Shown here piece after piece: positions 25,666 to 37,156 of a DNA stretch of 64,000 nt (position 1 is its first letter; every line of letters begins with the position of its first letter). The stretch comes from Wuchereria bancrofti. Its lineage: Eukaryota; Nematoda; Chromadorea; Rhabditida; Onchocercidae. The notes below the pieces were generated by a model. That model was not told where the DNA came from. It searched no databases and saw nothing but the letters and a program-made list of their open reading frames with translations. Both the position numbers and the translations under genes were made by a program. The stretch covers positions 20,349,060 to 20,413,059 of the forward strand of contig SSBO01000012.1 in assembly GCA_005281725.1 (NCBI GenBank), read 5' to 3'.

Positions 25666-25687
25666 AAGTTGAATTTTATCTCAAAAA

Positions 25688-28600
25688 ATGGAAAGGAAGA
25701 TGATTGTATTATTTTTTATTATATCTACGCTCTTATGTGATCCAATTAAACTTGGCATTCTGGAAAGTGATCAAAATCTTGTACATATATGCAAAATGGC
25801 CATAGAGGATGGTCAAAATGCTGGACATTGCACTGCTAATATCATCCAGTACACTTATATAAACTTTCTACTATTTCTCACACTAATTAGTATTAAAAAT
25901 TGGATGGAAAAAAAATTGCTACAAACAATCAAAATAAGAAACAAAAATATCAACATAAGTCGAAATTATTATTATGCCTTACATGCTTAATGCTGTAAAT
26001 TTTGAAAATTCATAAAAAAAAAGATCTATGAAATTATAATTTTTTATCCAACAAATATTTCTTATCTGTAAATATTGTTTAATGATGGCGGAATATTCCA
26101 AACTGATTTTTTATGGCATATTGTCAAAGTTTTTTAAAAAAGTTTGAATAAATAGTAATTTAGGATACAAGATGCTGCGACATGTATGATAAATAATCCG
26201 GCAAAGGGTACAGCTAATGCTATAGCTTTTCACTTTCAGGAACACGTAGAGGTTGTCATTTGTGCATTTGTTGATATTTATGATCGTTCCGTTAAAATTT
26301 AAATATAATTTTAGCAATACAATTTTAAGGCATTCATTAATTCGAGATGTGAAAGTGAAATATTAGAAATAGCTGGCTTAGCTCGTTTCTGGAATTCTCC
26401 AGTTATGATACGAGCTGTTGCAAATCCCATTATCAGTGATCAGGATGTATATCCCACCGTTGTGCAATTTGGTCGAACATCTGCGCTTGATTTCACATAT
26501 GCTATAAAATCACTTATTGATTACCTCAATATTACTTCGGTACAACATTGTTTTTTTTTTTTTGTTTAATTTATTTTATTTATTTATCATTTCTTTCTCT
26601 CTACAAGTTACTCTTGTATATAAGTCTTAAATTAAAGATAAAAAAATTTCCAAAGAAAGTCTGAATTTAATCTATTGCATCTAAAATTGAATCTTCTGAT
26701 ATTTGTTACATAAAAAATTTCAAATCAAATCTTTTTTACTTGCAATTTAATTTAACATAATCAGAATGCATTGATTTGCTGTTTTTTTGTGCTTTCTTTT
26801 TGCTTGAATTTAGTTTCATCTAGTTTACTTTACTTTCGTCTATTCTGTTTATTTTATCATAATCAATTTAACTTTTTAATTTTAGTTTAACTTTGTGCAT
26901 TAGAGCTAATTTCAAGTAGTTATTTGATATAAATTACTATTTGACAGAAAAAGTGAAAGAGTATAAATCTTCCAGGTAGTTTTGGTGAGTTCTACTGAAA
27001 GCAGCTTTGATCATTACTCCATTGTAGCTGGAATCGAACAAACTGCAAAACAACAACGATCATTTCGCATAGACAAATTCATTGAAATTAATGAATATAT
27101 GCTGAGAGAAAATAAAATTATTGCAGAAAAACTTAGGACAACCACAAGTAGTAAGTACTTTCGTTATCATATCAAGAAATATTCAACGACAGTAATAATG
27201 GAATTCCTCAGTGAAATTTAATAAATCATTTGAAAAACATTCAAAAATAACAGCGAATTTTCTATATATCCTAATATTTTTACTTATAATACAACTTTTT
27301 TCATACCATACAGACCTAACTTTCCACCAGAAAGTCTTCCTTTTCTCATACGGATGATAAGTTACATTGTCACTTTAAATCTTGCCATTTCATTTCGTTT
27401 TTGTTTATTTATTATTTGTTTATCGTTAATTAGATTAGTAGTAATTTGAAAGATTCAATTTAATTGGTGAAAATCTCTCAACTTTTTGCAATCCTATAAA
27501 TTAGTATTTTTTTCAGGTTGCTTTTTTGTTTGATGAAAAACATTGAAATTTGAAGCATTAAACATTCAAAAAAAGTATAACTGTTTCAGCAATCATTATC
27601 GGCGATGATTTCAACGATCTTGGAATGGTTCTTCGTAATCTGGAAGTGATTTCACTCAGCGACGATCATTATATGATAATTTTGATATGCAATCAAATTA
27701 GTGAAATATGTACAAACTCAATTAAACATATTGTCGCTGATGCTAGTATCATTATTGTAAGCTTAAAGACAACTTTTATCAGTAATGGACCATTTTTTTT
27801 TAATGTTCAAACTGATTTGAGATTTCGATAAATACTGTATTGGCAGCAATGGTTTTTTTTTTACCAATAATTTTCAGTTAGCTCCAATAATTGAACAATA
27901 CAAAGTGATGGCCAATAAGCTTAGCGAACGACTCAATTTCACAATAAAAGAGGTACAATTTCACAATAAAAGAGTGAATGATATCAATTAATAAGGAAAG
28001 CGGAAAATGGAATAGAATACGGTAGAATGGCTATGGTAATTGTTTTTTGGAGACTGATGCCGTAGTACATTGTATATTTGAACTTTTTAAAAACTATTTT
28101 AATGATATCAATCATACATGAATGCCTGATAGTTGACACTCAACACTATGATACTGTGGATATCAGATACTGTAGTTCTACCGTTTCTTAAAACTTCATA
28201 GAAGGAAATAGAAATGTATGTGACAATGTATGATGCGTGTTATGGTTTCTGTTTTGGTACACGACATAGTTCAATTCTGAATGGCAAGAAATTTGCTCAA
28301 TCTATGAGAAATCAGCATTTCACTGGTTTGTAAAACATTTTCATCTTCCGGTTTTAATTTTTGATTATTCATGCAGGTAAGATCAAATTTTTTTAAGTAT
28401 GATTACGTACTTATCTGTATTATAATTAATTGCTGCTAATAACTATCAATTAATTCAGGGAAGATTATTTAGGTGATTTAAAAATTTTCAATTCAAGATT
28501 TGTATTATTACCAAATTGTCTATTTGAAAGTGAAATTATTTTACATTTTTGTAGATATATTTGGGAATGTCACGTTAGATGGAACAGGAAAACGTTTACA

Positions 28601-31600
28601 AAATTATGCATTTCAATGGCTGCCATCAAGAAATGATGAATTTCAAAGGGTTATGACACTATTAATGATTGAAGCGCAATGTACATATGGAAACAAATGC
28701 TTTGATTTGGTAACAGCGCTTTTTTTTTTGATTATTTTAAGCTTCTTACACTTATTTTGCAATAATTAAAAATAACAAATTTGCTTAGGAATCAGTAAAA
28801 TTGCATGTCAGATACAATAAGTATCAAAGAATGCCAATCTTTATCAACTATTTGATAAAACTATTGTCCATTTGAATTTCTTTTTTTAATTTTATAATTA
28901 AATTTATCTATTTGCTTTATTGTTTATTAAATGATGTGTAAGAAGGAAAAGAGAAAGCGTACATTGTAGGAAGTACAAAATACAAATGACGAATTCTGGA
29001 ACAAATACAGAAATGTCACCATTACAAGATGCGTTAAATGCAAGCAATCATTTTTGTCTACTGTTGCCGTGGCGGTTATAAGTTGTGCTGCTGTCGTGGT
29101 GCTCTGCTTAATTGGCTTTTATTTATATAGAAAAAAGTAAATAAACAACTAATAAGTTACACTTTGAAATATATAATTCAGAAGTGTCGAAAAATTGACT
29201 TTTAAATGAAATGAGAGTGTTAATACTGCACTAATGTTGCCTATTGTTATTAACTCGAAAATTATGTAACTTTATAACATGAAAATTTTGGTATTTTAAC
29301 GTTAGGTTAAGCAAGTATTACTAAGAAATCCAAAAAGGCATTAATGAAAGCTAATATTCTGTTTAAGTTTTAAGCGCAATAAATATTAGATGAGATCTTA
29401 AGAAAAGTTTATACAGTACGTTTTTTTGACTTTTGCACTTATAGCTGGAATAGTTTCCTGAAATAATTGTTAAAATTTTTAAATTATTTTGAACTATTAC
29501 GCATTTTGCATTTTATTTAAAAATTAGCGCTTCGATTTTATAATTACGAATTACGAATTATACAGCGAATGGCAAAATTTTCAGGAAGCATATGGAAGCA
29601 TATCGAATGATGTGGAAAATTTCAAAAGAGGATTTAAAAGTTATTGAAACAAAACGGGTCAGTTAACTTTTTATATGAAAAAAAAATTTTTGCACTTATC
29701 ATATTTTATTAGCCTCACTGAAAGAGATGTGTTCATTCATTTATTTTCTTTTTCATCATTAAATTTTGTTTTAAAATTTTGAGCTAATTTTAGTCTAAAG
29801 AACATGCAATAAGCGATAACTTAAGTCATAAACGTCGACAATTGGAATCATATGCACTGGTTGGTACTTTAAAAGCTGAATTTATATGTTTCAAACAGTA
29901 TAAACGAATTCCATGGAATAAGGCGCAATTGAAATTCCTTTATGAATTGAAATCATTGAATCACAACAATTTAACAAATTTTATTGGAATTTGCTACAAT
30001 GATTTGGATCGTTTTTACGTATTACATACACTAATCGAACGTGCATCGCTAGAAGACTTTATCTATGATCATCAATTCAACGTGGATAATACATTCAAGT
30101 GTGCATTTATCAGAGATATCTTAAAGGTATTATCAGTATTATCATTTAACAATAATTTTTATCAGTGTATACATACCAATAAGGTATTGATTATCCTAAA
30201 ACAAAACATAAAGATCATCCTAGATTAAAGTAATAAAAATAACGACTTCTAAGTTAAACACAACAAATATAAAAATAGTGAGAGAAAAAAACAACAAGTA
30301 TGGAAGGAGTAAAAAATTATTTCAAAATAAATTATCACATTTTTGACTTTGAAATTAATCATATATTGCAGGGATTGAACTAATACTTTTCTCTTCAGGG
30401 ATTACAATATTTGCATAAGTCATCGATTGGATATCACGGAATGTTATCATTAAAAACGTGTATGATTGATACGAATTGGGTTCTTAAATTAACAAATTTT
30501 GGAATTTCAACTATGCTGAATGAATTAATTGATCAAAATTATATACGTACTGTAGAATTGATTCCTCAACAATGTTAGTCATTTTTTTAAGGTATGAAAA
30601 ATTAAACAAACAATAGATAGAGTGAGTCAACAAATTATGATTGATATGACAGTCAATAAATTATGATTAATAGGACACCTATGTCAGTAGCATTATGTAT
30701 GTGAATTAAATATGATCAAATTTTAATAATCTGAAAAATATTCAAATAGACTTTTACAAATTTTATGCTTTTTGTTTTTAGTTTACATCACAGTTGCACC
30801 GGAATTATTAACTGGTATTCAAATTGGATGGAACTTTCCAAAAGGAACCGTTGTTGGAGATATATATAGCTTCGGAATGATGCTTTATTCAATTATTTTT
30901 CGAATTAAACCATTTGATCGACTTTCACTAAAAGGTTTTAATAAAGATTAGAAGGAAAAAATAATCCTTCGTTTTTGATTCACTAAAAAATCTTAGAAAG
31001 TGTCCGAAAAAAGAAATGAGCCATTCTTACAAAAGAAAAATAGCTTGCAGAAGTGCTTCATAATGTTGTTGAAAAATCATTGCGACCACAGATTGATAAT
31101 GATAACAGCGATCCGGTTAGTCTCAAATGAATAATTATTCGTTTTTCTTTTTTCTCTTTTTACTACCATTTAATTCAAATATTCAAAATTGAATGAAAAA
31201 AAAAGAAAACTTCGACCTATGTTTAATAGTCAGAAATATCATTAAGCTTAGTTTTTATTTTGTAAAGCAAGTGGGAGAAATTTTAAAATGAAAACATTTT
31301 GCAGTTAATTACATTAATGTGCGAATGCTGGAATTCAGTGCCAGAAGAACGACCGAAACTTGAAAATATTCGTCAAACTATTCGAACAATTTTCTCAAAT
31401 TCGTAGATTTTTAGCAAATTTGTTATAAAATCATATTTGTCATTTCAGAAATACGGCAAATAATTGCTATAGGAAGAATATATGCTCAACAAATAAACCA
31501 AAAGATTTTACTTATCTTAAAAATTTTCATTCGTTTTTTAAGTGCATCGACATTTCTTTAAAGTATATTAACAACAAAAAAGTTTTTTAAATATATTAAC

Positions 31601-33324
31601 ATTTAAGTGTCACTTTAAGTTATTTTTGACATTCCCTTCTTATTTTTAAATTTTCGAAGTTTATGTTACTTTAAATAGCTTAATCAAATTAACTAAAACT
31701 AATTTTTGTGTGTTTTTTTTTTCATCTTTTACTTCATAACTTTTTAAGAAAAGGTAACCTGGTTGATCAAATGATTAAAATGAACGAGAAATATGCACAA
31801 GAATTAGAACATATCGTTGCGGAACGAACTTCACTTTTAGTTGAAGCACAAGAACAAACTGATCGTTTACTTTGCGAAATGCTACCACCGTTTGTTTTTT
31901 TTTTCTAGTTTTTTAAATCATTTTATTATACAATGTAAAATAATTTTAAAAAGGCTTATCACCTTTTTTTCTTTTGCAAAAAAAAAAGGAAAGTTTTACG
32001 AATTAACTTTTAAGATTAAATTATATTGCATGAAAGTTTTAATTGACAATATTGTTAGATCTATAGCAGCGCAACTCAAAGCAGGCGAAACAATCATTCC
32101 ACGAAATTATGAATCAGTTACAGTTGGATTCTGTCAAATTGTTGAATTTATGTATTTGATGGAGCATTGCACACCTGCGCAAGTCTGTAATATTTCTCAG
32201 TTATTGATAATGTCCGAGATTATTACCTAATGGAGTTAATAAAATTTATTACTTTTTTTCTTAAATTTTCAACAAGCAATGGACTTCGACTGCGATACGT
32301 TTTCAAATGTCATATTTTATTTTCAAATAAAGTTTAGCCATTACAATACTAGCAATTAGTAAAAATTAATTTAAAATATTATTTCATATATAGTTAAGTA
32401 GGCCTAATCATTGTTGGATTTCTATTTCTCTTCAATAAAATGTGGAATGATTGAGAGCCGGGAAAATTTAATCTTTTGTGATATCATCATTTAGGTCATT
32501 TCCTTTTTAAATGAAGCCTTCATGACTTTCGATGAAATAATCAAATGTCACGATGCTTATAAAGTTGAAACGACAGGTGAAACATACATGATGGCATCAG
32601 GAGTACCAAGTGAAAATGGTGGTCGGCATATTTTTGAAATTGCTGAAATTGCACTTAAAATACGGGAGGTAATCATTTTTACACTCAAAAAAACTAAGCA
32701 CATTTCCGCCACTGACTATGTATGACCAAACTAACATCATATCAAATAATTTATGGTAATATTATGTAAAGTTGATAATTTCAATAATTCAATATAAATT
32801 GCAGAAAACTCTCGCTTATAAGGTCACTGCCGCCCCAAACTGGCATCTTCGTGTTCGTATCGGTTTTCATTGTGGACCTATCGCTGCTGGTGTTATCGGT
32901 TTACGGTCACCAAGATACTGTTTATTTGGTGATACGGTACATTTTTCGAAAAAAAAAAAAGATCAACTTCATTTATGTAAATTTGCTACATTTTTAACAT
33001 CTTAAAATAAAAATTTTAAACTTAAACATACGGGAAACTTTTTTTTATAGGTAAATTTTGCCTCTCGAATGCAAAGTAACTGTGAAGCTAATCAAATACA
33101 AGTAGCTGAAAGTACAGCAAAAATTTTAATGGAAAATTCCAAATATAATCTTACAAAACGTGGAGTAGTACACGTAAAAGGCAAAGGTTATTTATTTAAT
33201 TATTATTATTTTTTTTAACTTGGAGAATATATTTTATAAAGAAGCACTAAAATACTGAATTAATATTGCAGGAGATGTGAACACTTATTGGTTAAATGAA
33301 CTAATCCTAAATAAACAACAATAA
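25688..33324 (+). CDS. receptor-type guanylyl cyclase (gcy family), metal-site residues replaced; 21 exons, 995 aa
   Basis: Exons: 25688-25848, 26164-26245, 26315-26539, 26976-27150, 27590-27756, 27878-27952, 28202-28325, 28555-28709, 28970-29136, 29585-29657, 29794-30126, 30399-30573, 30782-30934, 31051-31115, 31305-31402, 31749-31889, 32059-32182, 32495-32668, 32805-32936, 33051-33186, 33272-33324. All join in phase. Domains: signal peptide ~1-17; extracellular ANF-receptor-like ligand-binding region to ~410; membrane helix ~416-440; kinase-homology domain ~488-735 (HGML, then NFG in place of DFG, VAPELL); coiled-coil linker ~743-787; cyclase domain ~791-980. The family converts GTP to cGMP at sensory membranes. 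Guanine-selecting Glu856 and Cys928 and catalytic Asn935 and Arg939 are kept. The two metal-binding Asp are Gln816 (FCQIVEF) and Glu860 (GETYMM), so activity may be lost or altered. The frame is intact throughout, so it is not an obvious pseudogene. Least certain joins: exon 1 donor and exon 13/14. Confidence 0.9.
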
Positions 33325-33599
33325 TAAGTCAATGAGAAGTAGCGATGCTAATTTGTAAAATGCTACATTATCAAATACTGGAAAATGATAGAAAGCAACC
33401 GATCTCAACGAATACAATAATTGCTCTTATCACTATCAGTAATCGTAAATGATCTAAGATTAATATAATATTAACTAATATAGTAATACAACAAACATTA
33501 CCAAGATTTCGTGGTATTTTCAAAAAAAAAGATTCAAATGACTTAGAAAAAAAAAACTAAATATCAGTTCATTTGATGCTGCAATCTGTAAACATTACA

Positions 33600-33605
33600 A
33601 ATAAA
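33600..33605 (+). other. candidate poly(A) signal of the guanylyl cyclase
   Basis: AATAAA 276 nt beyond the stop. Other A/T-rich near-matches follow near 33670, so the choice is uncertain. Confidence 0.35.
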
Positions 33606-33816
33606 CTAAATGAGCTGAGTCCTTCATTAATGAAATTCAAATTATTACAGAATTATGAAATAATTTAAATAAATTTATAAATAAATATTTGCAAACAAGG
33701 AAGTATGTAAACATATATAATAATATCAAAATATATTTGATGAGAAACATTTGTTTATTTCAATTTCTAAGGATAAAAAACCTAGAGATGAATGATGATA
33801 GTTATGATTTTAAAAA

Positions 33817-34019
33817 TTGATTCAAATTAATTTGCAAACTAAAGAAGTCAAATATAATTGAATAGCGTTGAAAATTCGGTTTCTGCTTTTTATTTTATTG
33901 CCTTCTTTCTTTTTTTAAATCATTGACTTTTGTATTTTGTTTTTTTCAAAAACCGAATTTTCAGAGCTATTTCTTTAATTACATTTAATTTCTTTAGTTT
34001 ACAAATTAATTCGAATCAA
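33817..34019. repeat. ~66-bp inverted repeat with ~67-bp spacer
   Basis: The left arm (33817-33882) and the reverse complement of the right arm (33950-34019) match closely: TTGATTC(A/G)AATTAATTTG, then AAACTAAAGAA, and ending TGAAAATTCGGTTT. I count about seven substitutions and one 3-base gap. RNA from either strand could fold into a long hairpin. It sits in the convergent gap between the cyclase and globin 3' ends. It may be a MITE remnant or a hairpin RNA source; I cannot tell which. Confidence 0.8.
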
Positions 34020-34469
34020 TGCAAAATTTACGTCTTTGTTTTTTTCTTTTCTGAATCATTGACTATATTAAAGGAATTGAATGCATTGGGGATTATTACA
34101 GTATAGTAAATTTAATAAATATTGACAGTGACCGAAACAAAGATGGTCAATGTGTGATTCTAATTTGACCAATCCTTATAATTTGCATTCCTTTCAAAAT
34201 ACTGCTAATTTTAATTAAAACCACAAAATTCTGTTAATGCTAAATGAATTTGAAATGATCGAAGAAATAAGTCATATTTGTAAAATTAATGATGTTAGGA
34301 AATTTGGAATTGAAAAGAAAGAAGCTCTCATTGCTGCAAAAAATTTGATTTTCTTCATTCATTTTGCAAAATAATTACTTAAAACTATTTAATTATGTTT
34401 TCAGGCAAATTCATCGGATATCAAACCACTTAAAACTCAGTAATATCTAAAAAACTCAGTAATATCTAA

Positions 34470-34475
34470 TTTATT
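34470..34475 (-). other. candidate poly(A) signal of the globin gene
   Basis: AATAAA on the reverse strand, about 50 nt beyond the globin stop codon at 34526. Confidence 0.5.
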
Positions 34476-34525
34476 ACTAACAAAATTTGTTATTTCAAAT
34501 AGCTCAATGATTTTAAATGGCTCCA

Positions 34526-37129
34526 TCAACTTACAAATTTTTCAGCAATGGATGTAGCAGATTTCTTTGAGCTTTTAATAGAATCAACGGGTTTTTTAAG
34601 TGTTTGTCGTTGAAATCTTAAAGCTGCATAGTAACCATCACGAATTGAGGTAAACATAAGCGATGTTAACTGTGACCATGCCATAACTGTTTCCGTTGGC
34701 TAAAATTATAAATTCAACATTTAAATTATGCGAAATTTAATAATACCTATTGTTACCTTGAAAATATGCCATTTAAAATTCATTTCAAATTCATCGTATT
34801 CGTAAATTAGACAGTATATAATATAATCAGATATCAGAATATTAGCTTTGGCTAAAACAGGCTAATTGAGGAACGAATTATTAATTAGAAACTAATTATT
34901 AATTACTTGATGATTAGCCATATCTAATATAACACATTCAACTGCCATTGCATCAGCTATGCTAACCCAAAAATCAGGCTTAAATCCATATTTTTTCAGT
35001 GGTACATGTCTTTCACCATAGTGTCGTGACATTTCTTCCACTGCTGATACATTGTGAACCTAAAATAAAGCTTAAATTTATACTTCATCAACTTTTCATT
35101 GATATTCAACTATTACCTGTAATCTCGATAACACTGTTCAACTATTACCTGTAATCTCGATAAAACTGTTCAACTATTACCTGTAACCTCGATAACACTG
35201 TTCAACTATGGCTATTATAATCATGCATGTGCTATTGAATTATCACTCATAATGATATTATTCAATTATTATTTATAATATTGATAATATAATTATCACT
35301 TGTAATCTTGGTAATGCTGTTCATAGTTTAATAATTATTTGAAATTTACTGAGTTATCAGTTCAGTTAAGATTATTCTATTTGGTATGACTCACCTTACT
35401 TACAACATTATTCAAGTAATCACGGAGTTCAACAGAAGCACTTAACCATCTTTCCCTTCCCAGAGCATATACAAATCTGCAAAATATAACATTCCAAGTT
35501 TAATTTCATCTAATTCTATTCAATATTACCTTAATTTTCAGTTAAAATGAATTGAAATAAATTTCTTCCAGTTATTTCCTACATTATTTGCATCTCTGAT
35601 ATATAATTTAACATTTTTCATGAAATACATTTTCGACAAAATAACTTTGATATTCGAAATCAATACTTTCTTTTTTTAATTTACATATTTATTAAAATGA
35701 AACCTTTGATAATCAGTACGCTTTTCAAAAACTCGCATGCAAATACGATAACCAATTTCGTTGTGATGATTGCCGAAACAAGCTTGAATAATTTCACGTC
35801 CTTGGGGTGAAATTGGATGAGTTCCACGATAATCAGAATTATTATTACGAAAGTATTGACGTGATTCGTTGAGATTTGATGACCTGAATAATATTTTTCT
35901 TATATAATAAACAATAAAGAATTTTTCATTAATTGTTTTGGAACTGTTTGTGAAAAAAAAATTTGCATTTAAAAAAATTCAATGAAATCAAAAAGTCAAT
36001 TTCTAATTCCATTAAATTTTTTTTTTTGGAACTAAAAAACAACTTTTTTAGAAATAATATAGAATACATCGATTTTTATTAAGTTTAATCAGAAATAAAA
36101 ATGATCGAAATAGAAGAGAATCTTTATCATAAATAGATATGAAATAAATAAATAAATAAATAAATAAATAAATGTATATATTTTATTATTATTACTGTTT
36201 ATTATGATTAATTCTTCTTATTATTATTAATTTGTTTTTGCTATTGCAATAAAAACATTGTTTTTTGATTTTTTTTTAAAATACTTTTATACTTTGAAAA
36301 TGAAATGTGAGGACAAAAATATTTCACTGAGTTTATGATTCCTACCAATTCCATTATTTCAGTTACGTTATCATTTTTTTCTATTTACAAACAAATATTT
36401 CATTGATTGCACAAAATTAACTAAAATATTTTCAATGCTATTTTTGATTTTAAATTGATTCTAAATTATCTGCGAGGCTAAGGCTCGATAAGACTGGACC
36501 ACGTTATCTTTCTCCAGGATATCTCGATGTTCCTGCATGCTATTTGAGAGCATTACTTGTTAGCTTAAAGCTCGTTGCATGCTAATGAGATTTCTATCTA
36601 TCCGCAGTAAATCTGCCGGTAATCTCAATCTCAATTTGATTTTATTATCTGATTTAAAAAAAAAAAATTATCGAGATATTCTGGAGTTATAAAAATTTTT
36701 ATTTATGAACCTGATTCGAGTTAACGATTGATTACGCTTTGCGACACTTCCAGTATTTTTTCGTTGACCACTCGAATTATCACATTTCATTTCATCCACT
36801 AATTTTGGTCGTATAAAAAGTTGCGTATCACTTTCTGAATTTGATTTCCATCTCTTACCATTTACACTTTGTGTGCTTATCTTATGATTTTTGATCACTT
36901 TATCATTTTTATCATAAGATAAATTTGATTTTAGCCTTTCCGGAAATAATTCTTGAACGGTTGACATTTGCTGTTGATTTGGAATATATTTGCCACATTT
37001 CACACTAATCTGACATTTCGCTACTTTCCGGGAAGAATCAGGCATTTTCCGGGAAGCACCACCAGTACGATTATTCAATTTATCGATAATTGCTTTCTTC
37101 CTTTTATTCCATGAAATATGATTACCCAT
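34526..37129 (-). CDS. globin with N-myristoylation start and long N-terminal extension (5 exons, 335 aa)
   Basis: Exons in coding order: 37129-36711, 35883-35704, 35476-35395, 35059-34907, 34699-34526, all joining in phase to 335 residues. The start is the ATG at 37129 (MGNHIS), 9 nt after a possible AG acceptor; upstream frame uses only TTG. MGNHIS fits the N-myristoyltransferase pattern (Gly2, Ser6), so membrane anchoring is likely. Residues ~2-150 are basic, polar and low in hydrophobics (predicted disordered). The globin fold spans ~165-310: A helix GREIIQACF, B helix IGYRICMRVFEK, CD1 Phe201, proximal F8 His245 (GERHVPLKKYGF), then G and H helices. By spacing, the distal E7 position falls at ~216-217 (Glu/Leu), so a His or Gln there is not evident. 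Nematodes have many such globins, several neuronal and some acylated; O2/NO sensing or redox roles are typical rather than O2 storage. Ligand is unknown. No one-to-one C. elegans orthologue claimed. Confidence 0.85.
35104..35210 (+). repeat. 32-bp tandem repeat (3.3 copies) in globin intron 3
   Basis: Units 35104-35135, 35136-35167 and 35168-35199, plus a partial copy to 35210; core TTCAACTATTACCTGTAA. Near-identical copies imply recent expansion. Read on the globin's own strand each unit contains CAGGTAAT, a good match to a 5' splice site. Confidence 0.9.
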
Positions 37130-37156
37130 TTTGTAAATCTGATCAATGAATTTCAA

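Noticed and set aside
33817..34019. Inverted repeat as a microRNA precursor
   Set aside because: The arms (~66 bp) and loop (~67 nt) are much larger than typical nematode pre-miRNAs, and without small-RNA data a miRNA call is unsupported.
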